Shown: positions 9,334 to 19,533, counted from the stretch's first letter. The stretch: DNA of 64,000 nt from Aequorivita lipolytica (GCF_007997135.1 NZ_VORU01000002.1:248001-312000); one strand, 5' to 3'. A program made the numbers and translations. The notes: a model not told the origin generated them from the letters alone.

Positions 9334-10191
9334 ATGAAAGGAATAATTTTAGCAGGAGGCTCAGGCACACGATTGCACCCTATCACTTTAGCAGTAAGCA
9401 AGCAATTAATGCCCGTTTATGACAAACCGATGATTTATTATCCGCTGTCAACACTTATGTATGCTGGCATTAAGGATATTTTAATTATTTCCACACCACA
9501 GGATCTCCCACTTTTTAAACAACTTTTAGGTGATGGTAAAAAGCTTGGCTGCAACTTCGAATATGCAGAGCAAGCACACCCCAACGGACTAGCAGAAGCT
9601 TTTATTATTGGAAAGGAATTCATTGGAAATGAAAAGGTTGCATTAATACTAGGCGACAATATTTTTTATGGCTCTGGCTTGAAAGAGTTATTACAATCAA
9701 ACAACAATCCCGATGGTGGCGTAATATACGCATATCACGTCTTGGATCCTGAACGCTATGGCGTTGTGGACTTTGATAAGAATGGGAAAGCTCTCTCCAT
9801 AGAGGAAAAACCAAAAAATCCAAAATCAAATTATGCCGTTCCTGGAATTTATTTTTACGACAACAGTGTCGTGGAAATAGCCACAAATATAAAACCCAGT
9901 GAACGCGGTGAGCTGGAAATAACCGATATAAACAATGTGTATTTAAAAAAAGGAAAGCTCAACGTGAGCATACTCGATAAAGGCACGGCTTGGCTAGATA
10001 CCGGCACCTTTGCTTCCTTGATGCAAGCAGCACAATTTGTTGAGGTTATTGAAGAAAGACAAGGCTTAAAAATTGGCGCCATTGAAGAAGCGGCTTATGA
10101 AATGGGCTATATTTCAAAAGAACAATTAGTAGCTTTGGCCGAACCTTTGCTGAAAAGCGGCTATGGAAAACATTTACTTCAACTAGACTAA
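9334..10191 (+). CDS. rfbA: Glucose-1-phosphate thymidylyltransferase
   Basis: First step of dTDP-rhamnose synthesis: joins glucose-1-phosphate and dTTP. The start at 9334 gives [16 protein letters not shown], the usual N-terminus with the nucleotide-binding GGSGTRL loop. The alternative at 9316 would add six residues encoded by a repeat element. Other marks are [24 protein letters not shown] (metal-binding Asp) and [15 protein letters not shown]. About 285 aa, full length. It is followed after two bases by rfbC. Confidence 0.96.
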   Translation: MKGIILAGGSGTRLHPITLAVSKQLMPVYDKPMIYYPLSTLMYAGIKDILIISTPQDLPLFKQLLGDGKKLGCNFEYAEQAHPNGLAEAFIIGKEFIGNEKVALILGDNIFYGSGLKELLQSNNNPDGGVIYAYHVLDPERYGVVDFDKNGKALSIEEKPKNPKSNYAVPGIYFYDNSVVEIATNIKPSERGELEITDINNVYLKKGKLNVSILDKGTAWLDTGTFASLMQAAQFVEVIEERQGLKIGAIEEAAYEMGYISKEQLVALAEPLLKSGYGKHLLQLD

Positions 10192-10193
10192 AC

Positions 10194-10739
10194 TTGGAAC
10201 TACAAAAAACTATTTTAAAAGATTGCTTTATACTAAAACCGAACGTTTTTAAGGACGAACGTGGGCTTTTTTATGAAACCTACAATCAAAATGTATTTGA
10301 GAAAACTACAGGATTGAAAGTTGATTTTGTACAGGACAACCAATCTGTATCATCAAAAGGTACGTTGCGCGGACTTCATTTTCAAAATGGTGAAATGGCG
10401 CAGGCCAAGTTGGTTCGCGTTGTTAGAGGAAGTGTTATGGACGTCGTGATTGATATTCGGAAAAATTCCGAAACTTTTGGAAAATCTTTCTCAATTGTTT
10501 TAGATGATGTTGAGCATCTTCAACTTTTTGTGCCACGAGGTTTTGCGCATGGATTTATTACACTTTCGCAACAATCGATTTTTTCGTACAAATGCGATAA
10601 TTATTATGATAAAGCTTCCGAAAGCGGAATCATTTATAATGACGCAACCTTAGGGTTGGATTGGCATCTTCCAGAGGAAGAATTTATTATTTCAGAAAAA
10701 GATTTGGAACTTCCCACTTTTGAGGAAGCTGTTTCATGA
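10194..10739 (+). CDS. rfbC: dTDP-4-dehydrorhamnose 3,5-epimerase
   Basis: Epimerises the 4-keto sugar at C3 and C5. Cupin-fold enzyme, 181 aa, normal length. The catalytic His lies in LRGLHFQNG, and FVPRGFAHGFITLS is the second hallmark. The only reasonable start is a TTG at 10194, two bases after the rfbA stop; the next in-frame ATG would delete the active site. Translation is therefore probably coupled to rfbA. Its end overlaps the rfbD start by four bases (ATGA). Confidence 0.95.
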   Translation: MELQKTILKDCFILKPNVFKDERGLFYETYNQNVFEKTTGLKVDFVQDNQSVSSKGTLRGLHFQNGEMAQAKLVRVVRGSVMDVVIDIRKNSETFGKSFSIVLDDVEHLQLFVPRGFAHGFITLSQQSIFSYKCDNYYDKASESGIIYNDATLGLDWHLPEEEFIISEKDLELPTFEEAVS

Positions 10740-11599
10740 AGAAAATACTGGTAACAGGCGCAAACGGACAATTGGGAAGATGCATAAATGATGCAGCAGC
10801 CGAATTTCCCGACCTTGAATTTGTCTTTGTTCCAAAAGAAAAACTTGACATTCAAGAGGCGAACTCTTTAAAGGATTTCTTTAGAAAAAACCATTTTTCA
10901 CATTGTATTAATACTGCTGCATATACCAACGTTGAAAAAGCGGAAAGCGAAAGTGATAAAGCATTTGCTATCAATTCAGAAGCAGTGAAGAATTTGGCTG
11001 AAACCTGCAAGGAAAACGACGTTGTTCTGTTTCATATTTCCACTGACTACGTTTTTGACGGAACAAAAAAATCTCCTTATTTGGAAACCGATTTAACAAA
11101 CCCAATTAATGTTTATGGGGCTTCAAAGCTTAAAGGAGAAAACTATATTCAAAAAATCAGTAATAAATTCTTCATATTTCGCACTTCTTGGCTCTATTCC
11201 CAATACGGGCATAATTTTTTAAAAACTATCTTGAAATACGCCGAAGAGGGAAAACCGTTAACCATTACCACTGAGCAAACGGGAACTCCTACAAATGCAA
11301 ATGATTTGGCCAGAGCACTATTACAGGTAATTGCACAAGATTCAAAAGATTACGGCGTTTATCATTACAGCAACAGCGGTGAAACCACTTGGTTTGGCTT
11401 TGCCGAAGAGATACTCCGGCAAACCAAAAAATTAAAAGATACAAATCTTGCAAAAACCAACCATTACCGTACTTTTGCCGCAAGGCCAGAATATAGTGTG
11501 TTGGATAACACAAAGGCACAGAATAAGTTAAAATTAAAATATATAGATTGGCGAGAAAGCTTACAATCTGTATTAGAAAAGACAGTCATTAATTTATAA
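10736..11599 (+). CDS. rfbD: dTDP-4-dehydrorhamnose reductase
   Basis: Last step to dTDP-L-rhamnose, an NAD(P)H-dependent ketone reduction. SDR fold with GANGQLGR at residues 8-15, AAYTNVEKAE, STDYVFDG and the catalytic pair in NVYGASKLKGE. 287 aa, full length. It overlaps rfbC by four bases. Eleven bases separate it from the Wzz-like gene, so the rhamnose genes probably run on into the polysaccharide operon. Confidence 0.96.
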   Translation: MKKILVTGANGQLGRCINDAAAEFPDLEFVFVPKEKLDIQEANSLKDFFRKNHFSHCINTAAYTNVEKAESESDKAFAINSEAVKNLAETCKENDVVLFHISTDYVFDGTKKSPYLETDLTNPINVYGASKLKGENYIQKISNKFFIFRTSWLYSQYGHNFLKTILKYAEEGKPLTITTEQTGTPTNANDLARALLQVIAQDSKDYGVYHYSNSGETTWFGFAEEILRQTKKLKDTNLAKTNHYRTFAARPEYSVLDNTKAQNKLKLKYIDWRESLQSVLEKTVINL

Positions 11600-11609
11600 A
11601 ACAGTTATT

Positions 11610-12569
11610 ATGGCACAGCAGAGTTCAGAAGAAATTGATTTAGGGTATCTTTTTAAGAAATCTAACGATTTTTTTAAAAGTATTATTAGAGGACTTTTTC
11701 TTATCCTGGCATTTTTCAGAAAGTTCTACATTATTATTCTTGTTCTCGTATTAGTTGGCTTTGCCTATGGTTATTATAAGGATTCCAACTCTGTGACGAC
11801 TTACAATAATGAAATTATTGTTATTCCAAATTTTGAAAGTGTTGATTATTTATATGATAAAGTGGAGGTCATCAACAACAAGATTGCTAGTGGGGATACA
11901 CTTTATCTTCAAAATGTATTGGATACCAATTTCCGTAAATTAAACAGTATTAAATTAGAGCCTATTGTTGATATATATAATTTTGTATCAAAATCTTATA
12001 GAAATTATGATGTCTTGCGGTTAATAGCCGAAAAGCAGGATTTTTCAGAGTATACAGAGGATCTTTCTACGAGTAAATATTATAAATATCACAGAATGGA
12101 TGTTTCAACCACTGGTAAAGAATCATCTGAAAAAATAATTGAGGATTTACTTATCTTTTTAAATAATAATGAACATTTTAGAAAATATCAGGATGTATAT
12201 GTAGAAAATAACAAATTCGAGATACAAGAGCATTATAATATGATATCTCAAATAGATTCTTTGTTGAGAGCAAATTCAAGGATAAATAATATTGCTTCGA
12301 ATGTCTTCATAAACAATACCACAGATTTATTTAATTTAATAGATAGAAAAAGACAATTGGTAGAAAATCTTGTTCAGCTTAAAACAGAAGAAATCGATTT
12401 TAAATTACCCATAAAGAAAGTTAGCGGTGATTACAATTTGGAATCAAAAAAATTCTTCTCAATTTCGAATAAAATCAAATATCCTTTAATTTTTGTTTTT
12501 CTTTTTTCACTTGTATTTTTTATTATATATATATTCAAAAAGCTCAATAGATATGGACATTCTCATTAA
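11610..12569 (+). CDS. Wzz-like membrane protein (chain-length/co-polymerase type)
   Basis: A 319-aa protein with the topology of a polysaccharide co-polymerase. A cytoplasmic N-terminus is followed by a transmembrane helix (about 42-58, FYIIILVLVLVGFAYGYY), a long polar, helical periplasmic part with many Asn and Glu, and a second helix near the C-terminus (about 288-308, IKYPLIFVFLFSLVFFIIYIF). There is no tyrosine kinase domain and I see no proline-rich motif before the second helix, so the Wzz assignment rests on topology and position. It sits between rfbD and wecB. Probably sets glycan chain length, but not proven by sequence. Confidence 0.6.
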   Translation: MAQQSSEEIDLGYLFKKSNDFFKSIIRGLFLILAFFRKFYIIILVLVLVGFAYGYYKDSNSVTTYNNEIIVIPNFESVDYLYDKVEVINNKIASGDTLYLQNVLDTNFRKLNSIKLEPIVDIYNFVSKSYRNYDVLRLIAEKQDFSEYTEDLSTSKYYKYHRMDVSTTGKESSEKIIEDLLIFLNNNEHFRKYQDVYVENNKFEIQEHYNMISQIDSLLRANSRINNIASNVFINNTTDLFNLIDRKRQLVENLVQLKTEEIDFKLPIKKVSGDYNLESKKFFSISNKIKYPLIFVFLFSLVFFIIYIFKKLNRYGHSH

Positions 12570-12621
12570 TAGCCTTTTTTGGAATTGTATGGAATAAAAT
12601 ATTTGTTGCAAAGAAAACTTA

Positions 12622-13746
12622 ATGAAAATAAAAATTTTAATCGTTTTTGGAACGAGACCCGAGGCTATAAAAATGGCTCCTTTGGTTCTCAAGTTTTTGG
12701 GGAATCATAATTTTGAAACCAAGGTTTGTGTGACCGCCCAGCATCGTGAAATGCTAGATCAAGTATTGGATTTCTTTGAAATAATTCCCGATTTCGATTT
12801 GGACTTAATGAAACCAAATCAAAATCTTTACTCATTAACTGCAACAATAATTGAGAGCATGAAACCGGTTTTAGATGAGCTAAAGCCTGATTATGTATAT
12901 GTTCATGGGGACACAACAACTTCAATGGCAGTGGGCATTGCAGCTTTTTACAGTGGCGCAAAAATATGTCATGTTGAAGCTGGACTGCGTACATTTAACA
13001 GGCAATATCCTTTTCCAGAAGAATTCAATAGACAGCTTACTGGAAAAATTGCTGATTATCATTTTGCACCTACCATTCTTTCCAAAGAAAATCTTTTGGC
13101 TGAAAATATCCATGAGGAAAATATCCTTGTAACTGGAAATACAGTGATTGATGCCCTTCTTTATGGAATTGAAAAAGTAAATTCTGAAAACTTTAAGGAT
13201 GGGGAAATTGAGAATTTAAAAACTTTCCTAGACTTTCAAAAAAGGATCATTCTTGTAACTGGACATAGAAGGGAAAACCATGGCGAGGGACTTATAAATA
13301 TTTGCGACGCTCTGAAGACAATAGCACAAAATCACCTAGACGTGCAGATAATTTACCCTGTCCATTTAAATCCAAATGTAGTTGGACCAGTAAACGAATT
13401 ACTTGGCGGAATTGAAAATATACATTTAGTGTCCCCGTTAGCGTATCCTGCGTTTATTTGGTTAATGGAAAAATCATATTTAATCATTACGGATAGTGGC
13501 GGAATTCAAGAAGAGGCTCCGAGTTTAGGCAAGCCTGTTTTGGTTACTAGAACCACTACGGAGCGTCCTGAGGCTGTTAATGAAGGTACGGTAATTTTAG
13601 TGGGAACCGATTCAAATAAAATTAGTGAAGAAACTGAAAAATTACTGAACAATTCAGAATACTATAACGGTATGAGTATGTTGCATAATCCTTATGGTGA
13701 TGGAAAAGCAACAGAAAGAATCGTAAATTTTATCGAAAAATTATAA
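12622..13746 (+). CDS. wecB: UDP-N-acetylglucosamine 2-epimerase (non-hydrolysing)
   Basis: Converts UDP-GlcNAc to UDP-ManNAc in the cytoplasm. Hallmarks: VFGTRPEAIKMAPL at the N-terminus, VHGDTTTSMA, HVEAGLRTFNRQYPFPEE, VTGHRRENHGEG and TDSGGIQEEAPSLGKPVL near the C-terminus. 374 aa, typical. It is followed one base later by wecC, the next enzyme of the same pathway, so the two are certainly co-transcribed. Confidence 0.96.
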   Translation: MKIKILIVFGTRPEAIKMAPLVLKFLGNHNFETKVCVTAQHREMLDQVLDFFEIIPDFDLDLMKPNQNLYSLTATIIESMKPVLDELKPDYVYVHGDTTTSMAVGIAAFYSGAKICHVEAGLRTFNRQYPFPEEFNRQLTGKIADYHFAPTILSKENLLAENIHEENILVTGNTVIDALLYGIEKVNSENFKDGEIENLKTFLDFQKRIILVTGHRRENHGEGLINICDALKTIAQNHLDVQIIYPVHLNPNVVGPVNELLGGIENIHLVSPLAYPAFIWLMEKSYLIITDSGGIQEEAPSLGKPVLVTRTTTERPEAVNEGTVILVGTDSNKISEETEKLLNNSEYYNGMSMLHNPYGDGKATERIVNFIEKL

Positions 13747-13747
13747 A

Positions 13748-14968
13748 ATGGAAAACAAACCCACAGTGGTTATGATGGGGCTTGGTTATATTGGCCTTCC
13801 CACCGCAGCACTGATAGCGAGTAAAAAATTAAATGTTACAGGTGTAGATATTTCGCATCGTGTAGTAAATACAATAAACGAAGGCAAAATCCACATAGTA
13901 GAACCAGATCTTGATGGCTTAGTTCATCATGTGGTGAAGCAAGGCTATCTCCAGGCTTCAACAAAGCCGATAGCGGCAGATGTTTATTTGATCGCTGTTC
14001 CAACACCCTTTAAGGAAAACCATATGCCAGACCTCTCTTTTGTTGAAAGCGCGGTTAAAAGTATTATTACTACCCTTCAAAAAGGAGCATTGGTTATTTT
14101 GGAATCTACTAGCCCAGTTGGAACAACCCATAAAATTCAAGAAATAATTTTTAAGGAACGCCCCGACCTAAAAGGTGAAATCTATATTGCATATTGCCCA
14201 GAACGTGTGTTACCTGGTAACGTAATCTACGAATTGGAACAAAACGATCGTGTAATAGGTGGAATTGACGAGGCTTCTACGGAAAAGGCAGTTTGGTTTT
14301 ATAAACATTTCGTTAAAGGTGAACTTCACAAAACAAATTCACAAACCGCTGAAATGTGCAAATTGGTGGAAAACTCATCACGCGATGTGCAGATAGCTTT
14401 TGCCAATGAACTCTCAATGATTTGTGATAAAGCAAACATAGATGTGTGGAAATTGATTCGTTTGGCAAACAAGCACCCACGCGTAAACATTCTTCAGCCA
14501 GGAACAGGTGTTGGCGGCCACTGTATAGCCGTGGATCCTTGGTTTATAGTTTCGGAATTTCCAGAAGAATCTAAAATAATCCGTTCTGCGCGCGAAATCA
14601 ATAATTATAAAACAGAATGGGTTATTGAAAAAGTGAAAAATGCCGCCCTCCAATTTAAGATTGATAATGGAAGAGGTGCCGTCATTTCTTGCATGGGCCT
14701 TGCCTTTAAACCTAATATTGATGATTTACGCGAGTCACCTGCCCTTCATGTTGCTGAACAATTGCAAAAAGATGGATTCAATGTTTTATTCATTGAGCCA
14801 AATTTAAACAAATACCCAAAATACAATTTAACGTCACTAAATGATGTGAGAGAAAAGACCGATATTATTGTTTTTCTCGTTGCCCACAAAGAATTTATGG
14901 CAATGGAGATAGATGGAAATATAAAAATTTTGGATTTTTGTGGGGTAAGAAATCAATCCCAAAATTAA
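13748..14968 (+). CDS. wecC: UDP-N-acetyl-D-mannosamine dehydrogenase
   Basis: Oxidises UDP-ManNAc twice to UDP-ManNAcA with NAD. The Rossmann loop GLGYIGLPTA is at residues 11-20, and the catalytic Cys is C259 in GVGGHCIAVDPWF. SPVGTTHKI and the C-terminal GLAFKPNIDDLRESPA complete the UDP-sugar dehydrogenase pattern. The GVGGHCIAVDP form separates it from the UDP-glucose dehydrogenase at 27267, which has [10 protein letters not shown]. With wecB it feeds an aminouronic acid donor to the locus; the WecG/TagA enzyme at 24880 is the likely user. Confidence 0.95.
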   Translation: MENKPTVVMMGLGYIGLPTAALIASKKLNVTGVDISHRVVNTINEGKIHIVEPDLDGLVHHVVKQGYLQASTKPIAADVYLIAVPTPFKENHMPDLSFVESAVKSIITTLQKGALVILESTSPVGTTHKIQEIIFKERPDLKGEIYIAYCPERVLPGNVIYELEQNDRVIGGIDEASTEKAVWFYKHFVKGELHKTNSQTAEMCKLVENSSRDVQIAFANELSMICDKANIDVWKLIRLANKHPRVNILQPGTGVGGHCIAVDPWFIVSEFPEESKIIRSAREINNYKTEWVIEKVKNAALQFKIDNGRGAVISCMGLAFKPNIDDLRESPALHVAEQLQKDGFNVLFIEPNLNKYPKYNLTSLNDVREKTDIIVFLVAHKEFMAMEIDGNIKILDFCGVRNQSQN

Positions 14969-14986
14969 TGAAAAACTAAAAGTGCT

Positions 14987-15463
14987 ATGAAAACCGTTTT
15001 TTCTAGGATGGCCATATTTGTCACTATATTGTTTTTTGCTACTTCTTGTGAGAACCGTACATTACAGGAAAATCTTAATACGGGCTTACTACATTACAAA
15101 AAGGTAAGATTTATAAACAGAGGTTTTATAGATGGTTATGGAATAGAAAAAATTGCTTTTTTCAAAGAGCAAGACTCCAATTATACTTTTGTCTTAAAAA
15201 TGTATGACAATGCAGTAAATGACACAGTGGAAAAGTATAGGCTTGGCATTGTTTTTTTTCCTGAAGGCGACACGCTTGCGCCATTCTCAAAGTGGTGGTT
15301 TATGGAACCTACAATGAAGAAGGTAGGGAAATATAAATATGTAATTGAAAAAGTTTTTCTGCCTTATCAAAAGTTAGACAGCATAAGGCTGTTTTTAACA
15401 GATAGGAAGGGTTATAATGGGGTTAAAGGAAATGTACTTAATTTGAAAAACCTCAGGTTATAA
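14987..15463 (+). CDS. Small lipoprotein, unknown function
   Basis: A 158-aa protein with a lipoprotein signal peptide: MKTVFSRMAIFVTILFFATSC, Cys at 21. The mature part is rich in aromatic and charged residues with no motif I recognise. It lies 18 bases after wecC on the same strand and tail to tail with the methyltransferase gene, so it is the last gene of this transcription unit. Its position suggests a link to surface polysaccharide, but nothing in the sequence proves that. Confidence 0.6.
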   Translation: MKTVFSRMAIFVTILFFATSCENRTLQENLNTGLLHYKKVRFINRGFIDGYGIEKIAFFKEQDSNYTFVLKMYDNAVNDTVEKYRLGIVFFPEGDTLAPFSKWWFMEPTMKKVGKYKYVIEKVFLPYQKLDSIRLFLTDRKGYNGVKGNVLNLKNLRL

Positions 15464-15489
15464 GGAAAGATATTTTAAGAATGTTTTTT

Positions 15490-16188
15490 CTAATCCTTTA
15501 CTAATATTAAAGACTTGGTCATCAACGCAATTTTTTCATCATAAATTTTAGCCTCAGGAAAGAGTTTTTTCAACTCTTTTCTTGAAAGCAGATCACAACC
15601 TTCCACAGCTGTTTTGGCATCTTCATAATCCGTTTTTTTCTCATACCAGCCCAATTTGAAGTTCTGCACCAGTTTTATACGTATAGATTTTGGAAACCAT
15701 TGAAAAAATGGTGTCAAAAAATGTGGTTCAACTGGAAACCAATAATTGGGCGTCTGTAAATAATATTTTTCCGCTACCCGTTTAGTTTCTTCAGCAAACT
15801 GTACTTTTCGCTCCCAAGTATCCCCCACGTGTTCTATAACAGAATTTGAGTGTGAAATATGAAATGATTTGTCGTGTATTCCAACTAGATTACATCCATC
15901 GCCATCTATAAAGGTAAAAAGCTCATCATCCTCAAACATTGCTGTGGTATCCGGAAGATTTACAGCAGTAATATGCACATTTTTTGAAATTAAAAAATCT
16001 GTTGGAATTATTTTCCAATAAGTTTTGGTTCCACCTATATCGATGATATTTACTTTTCCATATTCAGCATAACAGTCATTTATCATTTTAATTATACGCG
16101 CTGAACGTTTTTTTCTCATTTTGAATGCAAAGGATTTTTCAGACTTGTAATTTATAAGTTTTTTAGCTATAAAATTTGTTATGGACAT
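15490..16188 (-). CDS. Class I SAM-dependent methyltransferase
   Basis: A 232-aa protein with a Rossmann-type SAM site. NIIDIGGTKTYWK (about residues 48-60) is motif I with GG replacing the usual GxG, DGDGCNL is near motif III and SHSNSVIEHVGD is the post-motif strand typical of Methyltransf_11 enzymes. The methyl acceptor is unknown; in a polysaccharide locus a sugar is likely. It is the only minus-strand gene inside 8-30 kb, convergent with the lipoprotein gene and divergent from the flippase gene, so it has its own promoter. Confidence 0.75.
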   Translation of the reverse strand: MSITNFIAKKLINYKSEKSFAFKMRKKRSARIIKMINDCYAEYGKVNIIDIGGTKTYWKIIPTDFLISKNVHITAVNLPDTTAMFEDDELFTFIDGDGCNLVGIHDKSFHISHSNSVIEHVGDTWERKVQFAEETKRVAEKYYLQTPNYWFPVEPHFLTPFFQWFPKSIRIKLVQNFKLGWYEKKTDYEDAKTAVEGCDLLSRKELKKLFPEAKIYDEKIALMTKSLILVKD

Positions 16189-16311
16189 AGAGTGATATTA
16201 AATATTTGGCTAAAATACTCAAAAATATATATTATAGTTTCAGAACATCTGAATAAGTAAAATGATTTTTTAAATCATATTTAAGATATATGCTTTAAAA
16301 ATTTAAAAGAC

Positions 16312-16319
16312 TATTTTTG
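16312..16319 (+). promoter_or_regulatory. -7 box upstream of the flippase gene
   Basis: TATTTTTG matches TAnnTTTG, 21 bases before the ATG at 16341; no clear TTG at the right distance. It overlaps the alternative TTG start at 16317, which therefore is unlikely to be used. Confidence 0.5.
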
Positions 16320-16340
16320 CATCTCTGCAAACCTTCTTGG

Positions 16341-17579
16341 ATGTCAAGCGTTTTTTTAAAGAATTTATTTTTCAATAATATTTCACAAGGGCTGCAATTT
16401 GGCTCTCGCTGGTTTTTCAATTTAATATTGATAACCGTACTTTCAGATGTCAATTTTGGTATTTTTGCCTATGCAATAGCACTATCAAATATTCTAATCC
16501 CAATTTTACCATTTGGAAGCCCAGTATATTTAATAGGATTTGTCTCCCCAAAAAATAAAAATCTAATACTTGCAGATTCTTTAGCCATACTAATTTCATT
16601 TTCGCTTGTGGCTTTGTTCTTATATGTATGTTTGCTTCCCTTTAAAATTGAATATTACCACGTTCTTTTCTACGGTTTAATTTTAGGATTTCTTTATGCA
16701 CTCAATACCATATTGTATTTTTATTTTAAAAGCTTGGGTAAATTTCTGGAGGAAATCAAGGCATCCTTCCTATCATTCATATTGATTTTAATTTTTATTG
16801 GTTACAATTTCTTTTTTCAGAATAAAATAACTGATGTTACTCTCATTTTAGTTTTACTGATATTTATTAATCTTTGTGTTACACTTTATCTTTTTCTTTT
16901 TAGCAAGTATATAAATGTTAGAAAAATATTTCAAAACCTAAAGCAATCATTTCAAAATCTTCCAAACTTGATAAAAGCCAGAATGTATTTCGGTCTTCAA
17001 GAAATTATGGGTGCATCTTATTCTCAACTTGGTATGTTTGTTCTCTTCTATTTTTTAATAGAAGAACGTTACGCAGCTTATAGAAAAATGTTTATTATAA
17101 TTGCACCAATATATTTACTGTCAGTAACATTTTCACAAGTATTGTTACACCATCTTAAAAATTATTACGGTAAATCTGTTATTATAGAATTTAGAAAATA
17201 TCAGAAATATACTATTGTAGGAGCCATTATTGTAACAGCTCTTCTATATTTTTTCAGAGAATTTTTATTAGAGACTCTTGGAAAGTTAAATTTTACGGAA
17301 AACATTAATAATGCATTTATTATTGTTATAATCGTATGTTTCGTTCGCTTCCTCTATGGAAATTACGAAATGCTATTGGTTAAAATAGATAAACAAAAAT
17401 CGAGATTTTGGATTATGTTAATTGCCGGTATTGCAAACGTTCTTAGTATAGTTATATTAGTGCCGAAATTCGATTTAATGGGTGCTGTATTTACGGACAT
17501 TATTTCAAATTTAGTAGTTCTATTTGGTGTAATGATTATTTCAGAAAGAACAATAAGAAAGTCAACACAAATTGATTAA
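16341..17579 (+). CDS. Polysaccharide flippase (Wzx-like, MATE/MOP superfamily)
   Basis: A polytopic inner-membrane protein of 412 aa with about twelve hydrophobic segments, weak in charged motifs, as usual for O-antigen flippases. It should move the lipid-linked repeat unit from the cytoplasmic to the periplasmic face. The N-terminus (FFNNISQGLQFGSRWFFNLI) resembles the first helix of Wzx proteins. The start at 16341 is preferred because the TTG at 16317 sits in the promoter. asnB follows after 14 bases. The local base composition is very AT-rich, normal for wzx/wzy genes. Confidence 0.8.
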   Translation: MSSVFLKNLFFNNISQGLQFGSRWFFNLILITVLSDVNFGIFAYAIALSNILIPILPFGSPVYLIGFVSPKNKNLILADSLAILISFSLVALFLYVCLLPFKIEYYHVLFYGLILGFLYALNTILYFYFKSLGKFLEEIKASFLSFILILIFIGYNFFFQNKITDVTLILVLLIFINLCVTLYLFLFSKYINVRKIFQNLKQSFQNLPNLIKARMYFGLQEIMGASYSQLGMFVLFYFLIEERYAAYRKMFIIIAPIYLLSVTFSQVLLHHLKNYYGKSVIIEFRKYQKYTIVGAIIVTALLYFFREFLLETLGKLNFTENINNAFIIVIIVCFVRFLYGNYEMLLVKIDKQKSRFWIMLIAGIANVLSIVILVPKFDLMGAVFTDIISNLVVLFGVMIISERTIRKSTQID

Positions 17580-17593
17580 AAAAGAAAAATTCT

Positions 17594-19426
17594 ATGTGCG
17601 GAATTCTTGGTGCAGTAAACAAACATTTTGATGAAAGTACACTTACTCTAATAAATCATCGAGGTCCAGATTCCCTTGGTGTTAAGAAATTTGAAGTTGG
17701 CACTCACAAAGTTCTGTTAGGGATGACTCGCTTGGCCATTGTTGATCTTTCAGAAGCTGGAAAGCAACCTATGATGTCTTCTTGCGGTAATTATGCCATT
17801 ATTTTTAATGGTGAAATATACAACCATATGCAATTGAGAGAAAAATTGCTGGAAACTGAATTTAAAGGTCATTCAGACACTGAAACAGTGTTGTATTATT
17901 TAAAAAAATTCGGAATAGACGCTGTTAAGGATTTCAATGGTATATTCGGTTTCTCTTTTCTGGATATTTCTGCGAGAAAAATTTTTTTGGCCCGTGATAT
18001 TTTTGGCGTAAAGCCTTTATACTATTTGGTTCGAGGTGAAAGTTTAGTTTTCTCTTCTGAAATAAGAACGATTAAAAATATTGAAAATCAAACATTATCT
18101 ATAGACGAGGATAATCTAGCCACACTTCTTAAACTTCGTTACTTACCTTCTCCATTAACGTTATATGCTCAAATAAATAAAATTAAACCTGGGCATTATA
18201 TTTCAGTAGATTTGGAAAATCCACATTTCGATATTATTGAGAAATACTTTGTTAAACCCCAGAAGAAACAAAATATTCCAATAGGATATCCCATAGTTGA
18301 AATGTATGGCAAATATTTGGATGAAGCTGTAAAAAGACAATTAATGGCTGATGTTGAAGTAGGTATATTGTTAAGTGGAGGAATTGATAGCGCCGTTATT
18401 GCCGCATTGGCGCAAAAAAATTCTAAAAAAAAACTTAAGGCATTTACAATTGGATTTGAAGGCGATTATGAAGAAGATGAAATAGAACAGGCCGAAAAAA
18501 CAGCCGAGATATTAGGTCTTGAACATTATTCTAAAAAGATAAACTTTACTGATTTTTTATCTATCATTAAAGAAACTACACGCATAATTGAAGAACCTTT
18601 GGCTACAACTTCATCCATCCCCATGTATTTTCTGGCACAGATGGCTTCAAGCCATGTAAAAGTGGTTCTTACAGGGCAAGGTGCCGACGAACCTTTGGGA
18701 GGTTATCAAAAATATCAAGGAGAACTTATTTCTCAAAGAATTCCTCGTGGATTAATTAATCTTTCAAAGAAGATAATTCCGTATACAGGTATTAAAAGCG
18801 AGAAAATATTAAGAGCATCAAAATCACTTGGGGAGCCAGAGGATATTAAACGTTTCTTGAACGTTTCGTCACTTTTCTCGAATGATGAAATAGGAAGGCT
18901 TCTTAAAGTTGGTAATAGCAAAGCAAGTGGATTAATTGAGTATTTTTACAATCTGCTAGACCTTAAACAAAAAAAATATTCTGTAGAGCGAATGATGGCG
19001 CTGGACACCCGAATGAATCTTGCAGATGATCTTTTGCTTTATACAGATAAAATTTCGATGAATTTTTCTTTGGAATGTAGAGTCCCAATGCTGGATTTAG
19101 AATTGGTTAATTTTATAGAATCCTTACCTATCGATCAACGTATAAAAATTGGCAAATCCAAAATCATTCATAAAAAGTTTGCAAAAGAGATTTTACCTCT
19201 AGAAATAATAAATAGAAAAAAGATGGCATTTCAATCCCCTACAAATTTTTGGTTTAAAAAACATCATAAAGTTATAACGGAGCTACTTTTGGGGTCGAGC
19301 GCTTTTACCAATATTCTTGATGAAAAGGAAGTTAAAGCTATTATCAATCAACATATAGAAGGATATAATCGAGAAAAACAAATATTCTTGATGTTGAGCG
19401 TTTATTATTGGCTAGAATATTTTTAA
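17594..19426 (+). CDS. asnB: Asparagine synthase-type glutamine amidotransferase
   Basis: Two-domain enzyme, 610 aa. Cys2 of MCGILGAV is the glutaminase nucleophile, with NHRGPDS and FNGEIYN completing the N-terminal domain. The synthetase part has the ATP pyrophosphatase loop SGGIDS at 261-266 and TGQGADEPLGGY. Such proteins in polysaccharide loci usually amidate a uronic acid rather than make asparagine (WbpS-like cases are known). With wecB/wecC present, ManNAcA amidation is a fair inference, not something the sequence shows. It is 14 bases after the flippase gene, so co-transcribed. Confidence 0.88.
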   Translation: MCGILGAVNKHFDESTLTLINHRGPDSLGVKKFEVGTHKVLLGMTRLAIVDLSEAGKQPMMSSCGNYAIIFNGEIYNHMQLREKLLETEFKGHSDTETVLYYLKKFGIDAVKDFNGIFGFSFLDISARKIFLARDIFGVKPLYYLVRGESLVFSSEIRTIKNIENQTLSIDEDNLATLLKLRYLPSPLTLYAQINKIKPGHYISVDLENPHFDIIEKYFVKPQKKQNIPIGYPIVEMYGKYLDEAVKRQLMADVEVGILLSGGIDSAVIAALAQKNSKKKLKAFTIGFEGDYEEDEIEQAEKTAEILGLEHYSKKINFTDFLSIIKETTRIIEEPLATTSSIPMYFLAQMASSHVKVVLTGQGADEPLGGYQKYQGELISQRIPRGLINLSKKIIPYTGIKSEKILRASKSLGEPEDIKRFLNVSSLFSNDEIGRLLKVGNSKASGLIEYFYNLLDLKQKKYSVERMMALDTRMNLADDLLLYTDKISMNFSLECRVPMLDLELVNFIESLPIDQRIKIGKSKIIHKKFAKEILPLEIINRKKMAFQSPTNFWFKKHHKVITELLLGSSAFTNILDEKEVKAIINQHIEGYNREKQIFLMLSVYYWLEYF

Positions 19427-19525
19427 ATGTTTACAATTATTCAGAATATGGCAGATTCTATTTTCATATGTCGAAAATCGTTTAGAAACAGCAATTTAAT
19501 ACGTCAATTCCTTTCTCTAAATTAG

Positions 19526-19533
19526 TAATTTTG
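19526..19533 (+). promoter_or_regulatory. -7 box before the polymerase/GT operon
   Basis: TAATTTTG fits TAnnTTTG in the 165-base gap after asnB; no matching TTG upstream. It would begin a separate transcript for the tightly packed genes 19592-25617. The rest of the gap shows nothing I can name. Confidence 0.4.
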